Source: Sanderia malayensis (lineage: Eukaryota > Cnidaria > Scyphozoa > Semaeostomeae > Pelagiidae). Taken from it: a stretch of DNA of 64,000 nucleotides. Each line of letters begins with the position of its first letter. The first letter of the stretch is position 1. Position numbers and translations under genes: made by a program. Below the pieces are notes generated by a model. It saw only the letters and a list, made by a program, of their open reading frames with translations. It did not search any database and was not told the DNA's origin. The stretch lies in NCBI GenBank assembly GCA_013076295.1, contig RQOL01000699.1, positions 1,674,001 to 1,738,000 on the forward strand. Reading direction: 5' to 3'. Below are positions 41,488 to 53,400 of this stretch, in pieces.

Positions 41488-42095
41488 AGGGTGTATGTGC
41501 AATGTCATATATAATTTACTGCGCAGGAGTATGCATGACGTACTGCTACTGACAGTGTCTAGTGTATCAGTTAGGATTAGGGTCAGGGTTAGGGTCAGGG
41601 TTAGGGTTAAAGGCCGTAAAGGTGGGCGTGTATGCGCAGTCACATATATAGGCTACTGCGCAGGAGTATGCATGACGTAATGCTACTGACTGTGTCTAGT
41701 GTATCAGTTAGGATTGGGGTAAGGGTTGGGGTTAGGGTTAGAGGCCGTAAAGGTGGGCGTGTATGCGCAGTGTCATACATAGGCTACTGCGCAGGAGTAT
41801 GTATGACATAATGCAAGGGACAGTGTCTGAGGTATCAGTTAGAGTTAGGGTTAGAGTTAGGGTTAGAGGCCCCAAAGGTGGGCGTATATGCGCAGTGCCA
41901 TATATCGATTACTGCGCAGGAGTATGCATGACGTAATGCAACTGACAGTGTCTGAGGTATCACTGAGGGTTAGGGTTAGGGTTAGGGTTAGGGTTAGGGT
42001 TAGAGGCCGCAAAGGTGGGCGTGTATGCGCAGTGCCATATATCGATTACTGCGCAGGAGTATGCATGACGTAATGCAACTGACAGTGTCTTGTGT
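41488..42095 (+). repeat. Satellite of about 130-bp units containing interstitial TTAGGG telomeric repeats
   Basis: About five tandem units, spaced 125-137 bp (the GGTGGGCG anchor recurs near 41621, 41752, 41877 and 42014). Each has TACTGCGCAGGAGTATGCAT, GACAGTGTCT, a TTAGGG-type array of variable length, then AGGCCG(C/T)AAAGGTGGGCG. The longest array, at about 41964-42004, has six perfect GGGTTA units. The arrays give spurious Arg/Val-rich open frames. Confidence 0.93.
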
Positions 42096-42321
42096 TGTCT
42101 GGTGATGGTGTATCAGTTGGCAGAATAAGGGTCAGTGTTTTAGAGTGCCCTGAAGGTGGACGTCAAAAATTTTCGTTACTCGTTCTTCGTTATTTTATGC
42201 AATTCTCGGCAAGGCCTTTTGGCCACTAGTTTCTTTTGCCAATCGGTGGGTTGGTTTTGGTTTGGGAATCGTTTCGTTTGTGTTGTGGTTTCTCGCATCG
42301 CATCGCAATCTCGATCAGAAA

Positions 42322-45300
42322 ATGGCCACCAAAATTGGCAATGTTGACGCTCGCAAGAAGGGCAATAGACCCTACTTGCTGAGCAAACTTGAGGAATTTA
42401 AGGATACGGTGAATATGGCCTGTTTTGTTCCGCACGAAGATGCTGTTATTACCGTAGCATCGGATAAGTAAGTATTTTGTGCTCTTGTTTTAACGATTTC
42501 GAGAAAAATATCTGAAACTGCATAGGCCCCCAGAAATTCTCTGGTCATGTGATATAAGAGGATGGAGTGTGTACTTTTGGGTGGAATCTTAATTCCTTTA
42601 CACCAATGTCCAAGTTTCTTCTTTTATCATTTTTTAATGGATTTTGGTAGAAATGTTGAGATTTGCATGTATTTTTTAGAAGTGTTAGGGTTTGGATCAA
42701 AAGAGAAACTGGTCAGTATTGGCCAAGCATTTGTCACTTCATGCCAGGTAAATGTCTCAACCATCTATTTATTGAAGTTTATTCTTGGGATATAAAGGTG
42801 TATATTTCATGGTATTGTGCTACAAGATGAATAGTTAGTAAAAAAAATGCTTTGTAATTACGAACATTTTTCTTTTTTAGCTGCTTGTACATCACTATTC
42901 TTTCATGGTACATCAACAAAATTATTTATTGGAATGGGAAATGGGAAAATATCTGTAAGTTTCTTTAATTAAATGTATGCTATTTGTACTTTATTCACCA
43001 TGTATGCTCATAGTTGGTAAATGTACTGCTTAAAAAAGATCAAAATGTATTACAACAAAAAGATTGGAATAAATTATCTGCTTGCAACGAAGTATCTCAT
43101 GTTTTTTTGACATGTCTTATTTCGCAGGAAATGAAGCTATCACCTGACCTCAACAGATTGACGCCTGAAAGAGATTACTTAGGTACCCCATCAAACTTTT
43201 CTCAGACAAAGCAGTATGGCTCTTACTGCACATTTGCTTTCATTTTAGCAAAAAGCAAAAGATTAATCTTTCATGGGCCAGTAATTTGCTCTACATACCC
43301 CCTAAACTTGCTGTTCTTATTAGTTTCCTTTGATCTTTTAGCTCATTCAAAATTAGTAAAAGACATAATATACTCAGATGAATACAATTGGCTGTTAAGT
43401 TGCGGAAATGATAAATATTTTCAATGGCACAGTACAACTGAAGGGAGGAGATTAGGAGGGTTTAACACAACGGCATGGTGCACATGTTTGCAGTATCCTT
43501 TGATTGACAGATTAATTGATTGGTTGGCAAGTGTGCTTGCTATCTTCATAAGGTATTGGCACAGAGGGACCACTAAATAATAGGTTAATGTATGCAATAT
43601 GACTCTCATCCATTCTTTTAATGTGACCACAACTTTTCATCTCTTTTTGCCTGGAATTACAGAGAGTTGGCAAATACTTTTCTCACAGTATTTCTGACAA
43701 GACTAGAATTTGATTAGGATGCTTGTACAAAATGTCTACGATATCTATTTATTTACTTTCCTTCACCTAAAATATCCTTTATTCTGGAAACCACTTTTTA
43801 CACAAATCCTTGACATATGTCTACAGATTTGATCCAGATGCGAAATATGTTTTTGTTGGCGATTTCAGTGGCCAGATAAGTGTGTTGAGTTTAAACCAGC
43901 AAGAAAAAACCCTGACACTTGTGACTACACTTAAAGGACACTCTGGTATGTATGCCAAGCATTAAGCATCTTTTCACAGTGGAACCTCCGTTAACGAACA
44001 CCCCTATGCAATGGACCCCTCTTTCCAAAGGACAAAAACATTAGTCTTTCCATTATAAGGAGGTTCCACTGCAATTACAAATTGAGCATGGTGCATTTGT
44101 TGTGTGATCTTGACATTGTATATACAGTTGAACCTTGATAAGTCGATCTCCTAAGGGCAAGAAATATTTGTTCGACTTATTGAGGTTTCGACTTATTGAG
44201 GTTCACATATAAAGTATACAGAACCAAGGAAAATACAAAAATGATTGAGGTCGGAGGAGTTTGACTTAAATGGTATAGTTGACTTGTCGAGGTTCAACTG
44301 TAATTCTGTTATAATTGCCACCACAGGGAGTATTCAATGCCTCACCTGGGACCCTGATCAGAAGTGGCTTTTTTCTGGGAGTTTTGACCAGTCAATAATT
44401 GTCTGGGATATTGGTGGGAAGCAAGGGACTGCACTGGAACTGCAAGGACACTTGTAAGTCAACTTAATTTGTATTGCTGGGTGCTATTTGACTATTTATT
44501 TTGAATCCAAAATGTTGGTGTCTGTTTTCTGTCATGTTGATGTGGTTTCATTGCAGGAATAAAGTCAAAGGTCTTTGTTACGCGTCTCAGGCCAAGAAGT
44601 TGTTCTCCGCAGGTGAGGATCAGTCATTGGTCATCTGGGACATGAAGACAAAAAGAGACGAGGTAATTTGTATTCAAATTTATTTTCAAATTAAAATTAG
44701 ATCAAACACTGTAACTTCATCTCATTGTGATTAATTGTTTCCATAACGTGGACATTATATTCTATTACTGATTTGAACTTATCGATGGAACAATTTGTTA
44801 CAATTTGTTGTCATCTTTTTATGCTTTTTTTCAGACCCCAACTTGGTCACAGAGTGACATTTGTGAGAAATGCTCACAGCCATTCTTCTGGAACTTCAAA
44901 CACATGATGGAGAAGAAAGTTATGGGCGTTAGACAGGTTTGATCCATGACTCCAGTATTGCAAAACACCTGACCTTCTTACTTCTATGCTACCTAATACA
45001 TTACCCATTTGTTTCTACACCAACGCTAGCTTCTTCCTTTTGTACTACATAAAACATTACCACTCATTTACCGCTATCTCAAGATATACATAATCCCTCT
45101 ATTTCTATACTACGTTATTCATCACCCATTTTCGTATATGCCCGGGTATAGGTAACCTCTTTCTTTGTATGCCACGTAATATATGGGTGGTGTAGCCTAG
45201 TGGTTAAGGTGCTGGGTTTCGTATCCTTGAAGGGCAACCTTCATGGGTTCAAATCCACGAATGGTCGAAACCATGAACTACAAGCTGACAGCCAACTCAG

Positions 45301-46558
45301 CTGTCCATCCTTCTGAGGTCGGTAAATGAGTACCCAGGTTACTGGGGTAATAAATGACAGTGTCCCCAATTAGCAGAAATGCTAAATACCTTTGACACTT
45401 AAATAAAGTCATTATTATTATTTTTATTAACAATAATAATAATAATTCTGAAAAACACCGTTCGACAGTGCTCAATACACATATGTGTAGAGCGGTATAT
45501 AGAATTGAGTGATGTTCAATAAAAACACATAATTCGCTGCGACTCTGAGTTTCGTGCTTATGCACTCATCAGGCAGATTTAATCAGTTTGTTTATTTTGC
45601 TACATTGTTGCAATTCCCATGGTATTCCAGGGCGGCGTTTATGTTTTCAATTTTTGAATCTGCCTGATGAGTGCATAAGCACGAAACTCAGAGTCGCAGC
45701 GAATTATGTGTTTTTATTGAACATCACTCAATTCTATTATTTTTATTATTATTATATTATTATTATATGACCTAGATGCATCTATGCTGCCTAATAGATC
45801 GTTTGTTTGGTTCTAACCTGACCTATTTGCTTCTGTGTTGGTTAGAATACTGAGCAATTGATCGTTGTTCTTGTCACAGTAGTAAGGGCAGTGTATTTTT
45901 TGATTCCGCAGCATCATTGTAGAAGATGTGGCAGGGCTGTTTGTAGTAAATGCAGCGAAAGCTCTTCACCGCTGCCCATGCTTGGCTTCGAGTTCAAAGT
46001 TCGACTTTGCGACGAATGTCATGGTGCACTGGTCGAACGAGAGTACGTGACTACTACTCAAATATTTTAACAAATGTATCAAACATTCAGTTACCTGCTT
46101 TTTCGGCATAATTTCAGCCTTCTCTCCGCCCAGATGTTTGTTACAAATGTTTTTTCATCATTTCTTTTCCAGTCAAACGTCATTGGCGACATTTCACGAC
46201 ACGAAGCACTCCATAACATATTTATCAATGGACTTGACAAAAGGCCGTTTGCTATCGTGTGGGGCTGATAAAGTCGTAAAAGTAAGTTCCTTCTTAATTT
46301 CGCTCATAATTTTTTATTTTCATTTGCATGATCATTATTAATTATTGTAGCTTATTGAATGAAGAAAATAACAAAAAAGGAAGCACGAATATTTGTACTG
46401 GAGATAGCCACTTGTGATTATGGTGCAAAAAGGATTTTTTCAACATCGTATAACACTCTCTTTTGAGAAGGAGATGCAGGAAACGTATAAATATAGCATT
46501 CTTTTTGCTTTTGTTTTAGATTTGGGATATACGTTCGATATTATTTGACGCGCGGTAA
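42322..46558 (+). CDS. WDFY2: WD repeat and FYVE domain-containing protein 2 (WDFY1/2 type)
   Basis: Endosomal PI3P-binding WD40-FYVE protein. Twelve exons: 42322-42467, 42680-42747, 42881-42954, 43128-43182, 43342-43492, 43827-43945, 44327-44453, 44557-44662, 44835-44936, 45912-46042, 46173-46281, 46520-46558 (TAA); 408 aa. WD repeats include [55 protein letters not shown] and [15 protein letters not shown]. The FYVE domain is inserted before the last WD repeat: a WxxD motif (WSQSD), paired zinc cysteines (CEKC, CRRC, CSKC, CDEC) and the basic HHCRRCG at 317-323. The final blade is [20 protein letters not shown]...KVVKIWD. Exon order and FYVE insertion match vertebrate WDFY1/WDFY2. Intron 5 (43493-43826) is U12-type. 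Intron 9 carries a SINE and a hairpin element. Confidence 0.96.
43493..43826 (+). other. U12-type (minor spliceosome) GT-AG intron, WDFY2 intron 5
   Basis: The donor reads GTATCCTTTG, an exact U12 donor. The branch-site match ATCCTTGAC at 43806-43814 puts the likely branch A 13 nt before the 3' splice site (CTACAG, 43821-43826). No pyrimidine tract of the major type precedes the AG. Phase 2, interrupting codon 165. Confidence 0.88.
43977..44071. mobile_element. Short pogo-like MITE (WDFY2 intron 6)
   Basis: 95 bp with inverted ends CAGTGGAACCTCC and GGAGGTTCCACTG and no coding sequence. CAGTGGAACCTC-type ends are typical of pogo/Tigger-derived MITEs. Confidence 0.75.
44125..44300. mobile_element. 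Pogo/Tigger-like MITE (WDFY2 intron 6)
   Basis: TA-flanked on both sides. Ends are CAGTTGAACCTTGATAAGTC and GACTTGTCGAGGTTCAACTG. The internal part repeats CGACTTATTGAGGTT. Its right end lies 26 bp upstream of exon 7. Confidence 0.82.
45185..45440 (+). mobile_element. tRNA-derived SINE (WDFY2 intron 9)
   Basis: The head GGGTGGTGTAGCCTAGTGGT contains an A-box. GGTTCAAATCC at 45246-45256 is the B-box. The body continues to ACCTTTGACACTTAAATAAA and GTCATTATT followed by an ATT-rich tail. A second copy of the tail is at 38825-38909 on the other strand. Confidence 0.85.
45501..45735. mobile_element. Hairpin element: perfect 79-bp inverted repeat (WDFY2 intron 9)
   Basis: Arms 45501-45579 and 45657-45735 are exact reverse complements over all 79 bases; the loop is 77 bp. 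The arms contain TTCGTGCTTATGCACTCATC. ATT-rich sequence flanks both sides. It looks like a very young MITE or foldback element. Confidence 0.85.
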
Positions 46559-47498
46559 TAACAACAATTGGACTGTAATTAATGATTAGGACGGAGACGG
46601 AGAAGAATTTCATAGCCCGTGGTCCTTCAAACTAAATCACGAAACGAATCACAGAATAAGAGGGGCCTCGGGTTTGCTGACGTCACGCAATTCATATCAG
46701 TGTATTCTTGTCAAGAACAATTAATTTTCGAATTTCTTATAAGTTTATACACAGTTTTAGAGAGCAGAAACGCTTGGACAAGCCGCAATAACTGAATTTT
46801 TACCTCCTGGAATTATGTTGTCTTGAATTGCATATCAATAGGATGATTTTGTTGGCAGGGGGGTGCAAACCGGAAAGTGGGGTTGCGCATAAGTATTCAT
46901 ACAATACAAGAATTAGAGAATCCAGTTTAGATTATCGATTTTCATTTTCGTATTTGTTGAATTTTGAGTATTTCTGTCTGTATACATGTGTAATTAATTT
47001 CTCTGTGATTAACGTATATATGAAAATTTGATATAGAGTATGCTGATGTACTACATTTTTTCAATGAAGCCTGGAGAAAGTGTATGCAATGACTTCTTTT
47101 TACAAGGAATCCCTCTCTTTATGTGTGACCTCATTGTCTGATTCATAACCTTTTGCAGTTATACACAATAATGACTGATTGAGATAATAGTGCCTGGTTA
47201 TTAATGGTTGAAGTGTCATGGGCCAGGAAACAGTAGCCCTAACCCTTCTAAAATCCAACCGCAGTTTTTATCTTAGCACTGTGATGCAATTAAATAAACT
47301 TTTGTTAAGGATAACGCTGATTAATATTGATAAGATTAAGCCATAAAAGAGCTGAAAGTCATTTATGAACCTTTGATAATAAAATTCTTTTGTGAAGTGA
47401 TAAAATTGGAATGCCTCCCTCCCTTTCGTTCACGTGTAGCTGATGGTTAGCCGCATGCGTATTATCCGTCCTTTACCAAGTTGCTTGAAGTGGTCAAA
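46559..47498. other. Intergenic region WDFY2/IPO5
   Basis: 940 bp between tandem plus-strand genes: WDFY2 3' region then IPO5 upstream. No gene or named repeat was recognised. Confidence 0.6.
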
Positions 47499-50400
47499 AT
47501 GGCAAACGAACAGCAACAGTTTGAGGGTCTCGTAAGCAAGCTTCTGAGCCCGGATAACGATATTAGGAATGATGCCGAGGTAGGATATTGCTTGCTTTAT
47601 TCAGTTCTGTTGTTATTTCTCGAAAATCTCGGTAATTTCGCAAGAAAATCGAAGCGAGACGTTTTAGGCCCATCCCACGTGATATCATTTTCTCTTGTTT
47701 GGTTGGCATTATTCTATCGCAATAGTTTTTTACGATCACTAACAGTTAATAAACGCTAGAAAAATCCAAAAAATTTCAATTTTTTTATTTTTTGCGATTA
47801 TGTTACATAAAAGTTTTATTTTATTAATTGAAATTGCAGCAATCAACTAATTGTGTTTCCTTTTTTATTGGAACTTTTCAAGTCCATACATACAAAATGT
47901 CAAGAAAGACAGATAACCACCCTTACACAGCCCTTTGTTCTTTGTATTAATGGCCCGCAGCTCCAATAAACTACAGGGCCCCCTCTACCCATACCAATAA
48001 CAGTACTAACAACAAGTGTATGAAGCATGGCATATTCTGTTTCAGGCAAGATATGGAACCATACCAGATGTTACAAAGATTCAATTTCTTCTCAACACCA
48101 TACTGACGTCATCAAACCTGGAGGTAAATACATATTGCCAGTCACAGATAGATTCTTCAGGCCACCATCAGATAAGCATCATCACTAAACCATTCCATTT
48201 TTATGCAGGACTTTCCTGTATCAATCATTGAGTTGTTTTCTGTCTGTTCAGATCAGAGTGATGGCATCAGTCCTCCTCCGTCGGCTTCTCAGTAATATTG
48301 AGGAATTCACTACAAGCATACCCGAAGAAGTTCAGCAGCTATGTAAAGTTCAACTGCTTCAAGGTGTTCAGGCATTGCAAGATTCCAATCTTAGAAAGAA
48401 ATACTGCGATGTCATTGCTGAACTTGCGAAATGTTACATCAGTAAGTTCAAGCTAAAATATTTGTTTTCTTTTTTTCAAAGCTGAAATGAGTTCTCTACT
48501 TTGAATTGGATCCGAATTGTTGTGTTATATTTGTATCTAATCTAAAACTGTTATCTAGCGTTGTGGTACTCAAAGATTTGAACCGTTTTTTCTGTCATGT
48601 TCAGGCGACTCTGGTGATAATCTATGGCCAGACATCTTGAAATTTCTTTTCGAGAGCTGCAATTCTCCTTCGGAAGAGACCAGAGAAATTCCTCTTCACA
48701 TTCTGTGGTAAGCAAAGCAGATAGCTATGTATTCACTATAATGATAAATATAACACGTAAAGAATACTATATTGGTTGTAACTGGGAGTTTTACACTATT
48801 CCCGTTATCATACAAAGTATCATTGTAAGCTCTTTCTGCTTACCATGGTATGGAGCACTATATTTGCTGAAAAAGATATTTCACTACATTCTCATACACG
48901 AATTGGTATGCTCTATGTATCCACTATGTGAGTTTGTGTGATCTCCATCATCCAACCTCTTTGCCATGATTTGAATTTAATTGTATTTTTGGCCCCGAAT
49001 CACTTGTCCCATTTTACTTTGAGCTCATTTCCTGGTATATTCGGAACCCAACAAGACACATACATGCAAGTTATCAAAGAAATGTTAATGCACTGTTTGC
49101 AACCAACCAATTCATTGAAGGTAAGCCTTTGTTAGTCTTTTCTTTGCAGTTTCTTTAGACTCTTCTCTCATCAAACCTATGCAACATAGGTCATTGAATT
49201 TAAGCCTTTTAGCTTATGTTTATAAGTCCTTGGGTATGTGTCTCACAACTCCTTGTCATCTATCAATTTATTGCGTTCTCATCTGAGCTCATTTTCTTTG
49301 TCAGATTCGTTATTTAGCTGCAAGAGCCACTTGTACCTTCATTGTGGAGTCTGTTGAAGAGACCAAGCATAAATTATTCGCAGACCTTGTCCCATTCATT
49401 CTTCAAGTGAGTTGTGTCCCGATAACTCAAACCTCCAAGGGACTAATGAATGTTGAATTAACAGATGTTCGAGCTATAAAGTGAGGGTTATTGAAGGTTA
49501 TAAAGTACTAGCAATGCTTTCAAGGGGAATGCAAATTGGTTTGAGTTATCTGAGATTAGATTTATTGTGATTTTTACTGCATGTACACATAGCTGTGTGC
49601 AATGTTTTTGTATGTACTAATTTAGTTGCATCCAATTTTCTATTTTAATTTAGAATCTTGCGGATATTTATTATGTTTTTGTGTTATTCCAGGCCTTGGA
49701 AGCAAGTGTGAAGAATGAAGATGATGATGCTGTCTTAAAAGGATTTGTTGAATTGGCTGATACAGGGCCAAAAGCAATCAAACCTCACCTCATTGATAGC
49801 ATCAACCTTATGCTCATGGCATGTCATTCTTATTAATTTGATTTACCTAGATCTTGTAATCCCATAAGTAGAGAAATGATTTTGATGTAGGCTAGAGGTA
49901 GGAGAGGTTCAGAAGTGATATCTCAGGTTGAATAGGTAGCCTTGCTACACAATGCCCAGGTTTTGCGGCTGCGGAGGAGGACATCGCAGCCATCGCTCAA
50001 CCACGTGGTTTAGCGAGTTGTTGTTGCTGTGAGCTATTGAGCAATGTGTAGCAAGTCTATTGAATAGGACCTTAACGTAGTGTAAGCTACTCGAGAGCTA
50101 GCAGCTGATTATGCTTGTTGTTTTGCATGTTGAAGATTGTGTCAAATGTTCAGTTGGAGAATTCTTGGAGACAGCTGGCACTAGAAGCCATTGTCACCTT
50201 ATCAGAATCAGGTAAGAAAATGTTTCATATATAAATAGGTTTGATGTAAATGTTTCGTGCTGTTGTTTCAAAGAGCAATGTGTCTTTTATTTCCATATAT
50301 ATCGTGAAATGTAAAACAGCTAAACAATGATTCCTATGTTTATTTTGCAAATATTATTATTACGAGATTTAAAGATATGTTATCTTAAGGATTGACACTT

Positions 50401-53400
50401 GGATGTCTGTGTTGCTTTGTTTTTAACTAATTGATAACCAGTATGTCTTTCCATCAGCCCCAGCCATCGTCAGGAAATTCGGTGCCCAATTGATCCCGAA
50501 AATCGGTAAGTTAATTGCGTTGTATTGTATCTTTAAGAGCCGTTGTATATCATGGTCTAATTCACTGATGTTCTTCTGATTGTTTTGTGCAGTTCCTGAA
50601 ATGCTGGCGCTCATGGTCGACTTGGATGATGAGCCAGATTGGAGCAACCAAGACGACCCAGAGGACACCGAGACAGACAGGTATTCGTGATTGATAAATT
50701 GTCCCTTTTGAATCAAGGATCTCCATCAAGGATCCCTGTTGAATCAAGGGTCTCCACCAAAGATCCCTGTTGAATCAAGGATTTCCATCAATGATCCCTG
50801 TTGAATCAAGGACCTCCATCAATGATCCCTGTTGAATAAAGGATTTCTATAATTGTTTTGCGTTCGGTCATTTCATTCTCTTCTTTTCTTATCAGTAATC
50901 CCGTTGCTGGTGAGAGCGGTCTGGACAGATTTGCATGCGGCATTGGTGGAAAGGTTGTTTACCCTCAGATTCATCAAACCATACCATTGATGCTTAAGAA
51001 TGGTATGTGATTGATGCATGTTGATAGTATGTTTGAAGTCGCAGAACTACTATGTAGGTGGTGTCATGTATAAATGTCAAGACCTTTAAGGCTCAGCTCT
51101 GTTAAATATTCACGAATTTGAGCTTTTTTCTTTACAGAGGACTGGAGGTACAGACATGCTGGCCTCATGGCAATTTCCGCAGCTGCCGAAGGTTGCAAGA
51201 AACAAATGGAACCCATATTAAATAATATCGTCAGCGAAGTCTTGACTGCTTTGGTCGACCCGGTAAGCAACGTATTTGTATTTGTGTAGTATCAACGAGT
51301 TCTTACTTCAGAGTTCTTTAATCAACTGAAATTGATTTTTTTTTCAGCACCCAAGAGTAAGATATGCCGCTTGTAATGCATTGGGACAATTGGCCACTGA
51401 TTTCACTATTTTGTTCCAGAAGTCATTTCATGCAACGGTAAGGAATTTTTATTTATTTTACACGTCTCTGCTCGGACGGAAGTGATCGAAAGCACGTTAA
51501 GGCATTCTCTGAGATGGCATAGGAAGTCGGATAATTGCTGGAACATGGAACATGGAAGCTGGAAGCTGGAACACGTCATTTTCCCGCCAGCCTCCTTCTC
51601 ATCCACTCCCACCCACCCTCAGCCTCCTTCCTCAAGGTAGTACCCCCAAACGACACCGTGTATATATACTACTCCTAGCTTAATTTCGTATGTAACGACG
51701 TGGCGTTTGTTTTTTAGGTTGTTCCTGGCCTGCTTCAAGTGTTGATAAGCGACGGGCCACATCCCAGAGTCCAAGCACATGCATCAGCCGCACTGGTGAA
51801 CTTCTGTGAAGACTGTCCCATCAGTATTCTTGAACCATATCTGGATGCACTGGTCGAGAAACTCGAACAAGTTCTAACAAGCAAAATGCAGCAAGTAAGA
51901 CTCAAAACTGACCTTCTAGCTATGAAGTTGATGAAAATAAGACTTCTGCTATTGCTAACCTATATTACATAATATCGTCAGCGAAGATTTATCTTCTCTG
52001 GTCGACCCGGTAAACAATGTATTTGTATTTGTGTAGTTTCAATGAGTTCTTACCTCAGAGTTCTTTAATCAATTGCTAACCAAATGTATATGCGGATTTC
52101 CGAGCTAATGTGACTAACTCTGAATTGCTCTTGTTGACCTCCGATTAGCTCGACCTCCTTAAGCTAGATAAATTCAGTTATTTTCAAGCAGTAATGGCTA
52201 CTGTTTCCGGGGGGATGCTTGTCTCTGTGTTTATGACTGATTAGATGTTCGTGTTTCTCTTCAGCTTTCACAGAAGGGAAGTCGACTCGTGCTGGAGCAA
52301 GTGCTGACGTCAATGGCCACAGTGGCGGACACAGCCGAAGCGAAATTCGTAAAGTATTACGACCGGGTCATGCCTAGTCTCAAGTACATATTCGAGAATG
52401 CTGTCAGCAAAGAATACCGACTGATGCGAGGTAAATGCATAGAATGCATCAGCTTGATTGGACTGGCTGTTGGAAATGAAAAAGTGAGTGATTACCCCCG
52501 TGGTATTCTACTATTCGACATTGAAACTATGTGTAAAACATCACGGTTTACGGGGGCACGTGTGGAGATGATCATAATATTTTGATATGATGTGTGACAT
52601 TATGCTGATCACAAGTCCGTAGGATGCTTAACGCATTAAGTTAGCAACTTGATACTTGAACAATCTTTGATCGGTACAGAACTTCAAAATACATTTTCGT
52701 TCTCTTTCTGACATACTACTCCGATGAGTGTCAGACGAAAAGCTTTAATAGTTATTATGTTTCGCTATGTTTCCGATTTTCAGCGCTATTTTTTAGCAAC
52801 TTGAGTTTTTTATTGGCAATGTGCACGATTTTTCTCTTCAAGTTCTTACCAGATGCGTCGGCAGTGATGCAACTGTTGTTGAAAACCCAAAGTGGAATCG
52901 AAGAGTTGGAAGTGGACGATCCCATAATATCCTATTTGATATCTGCTTGGGCCAGAATGTGTAAGATCATTGGCAAAGATTTTGTCCAATACCTACCTGT
53001 TGTCATGCCGAATGTTCTGAAAGCGGCGCAGATTAAACCAGAGGTCGCTTTACTCGATGGTAAGTATTCAAGCCTCGACATTTTGAATGCAATGCCTTTT
53101 TTGTACACACGCGTTGTTTTCTTGTAAGAATAATGCTCAATCAAGATTTAACAGCTCGTAAAAGCTCAAGGTTTAAGAGTAACAATGGAAAACTTTGAGC
53201 CTCGAGAATATTTTCAGTGTTCTCATGAAAAAGTGTGTAGATATCATCGATGTCTTTCTTTCTAAGGCATTGATGGATGAATACTCTCGCCTTGAAGTTT
53301 CTTTATTTAGCGAGTTTTGAATGGTTCTACATTTCCACAGGATTTTTATTGTAAGATTGAATTCTTTTTTGCTAGCTGATGATCCATCCAACGAAGATCA

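Larger units (their letters stand above)
40903..42321. other. Divergent intergenic region, P450/WDFY2
   Basis: 1.4 kb containing P450 upstream sequence, tRNA-like repeat fragments (41215-41455) and the TTAGGG-bearing satellite (41488-42095), then about 220 bp upstream of the WDFY2 ATG. No protein gene was recognised. Confidence 0.65.

Noticed and set aside
41495..42073. Arg/Val-rich plus-strand ORFs
   Set aside because: They are translations of TTAGGG arrays inside the satellite; no homology or splice support.
41488..42095. Chromosome end
   Set aside because: TTAGGG arrays are short, interrupted by 90-bp spacers and flanked on both sides by genes, so this is interstitial.
45185..45262. Genuine tRNA gene
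   Set aside because: A- and B-boxes are present, but the acceptor and anticodon stems do not pair as a tRNA. It continues into a SINE body with an ATT tail.
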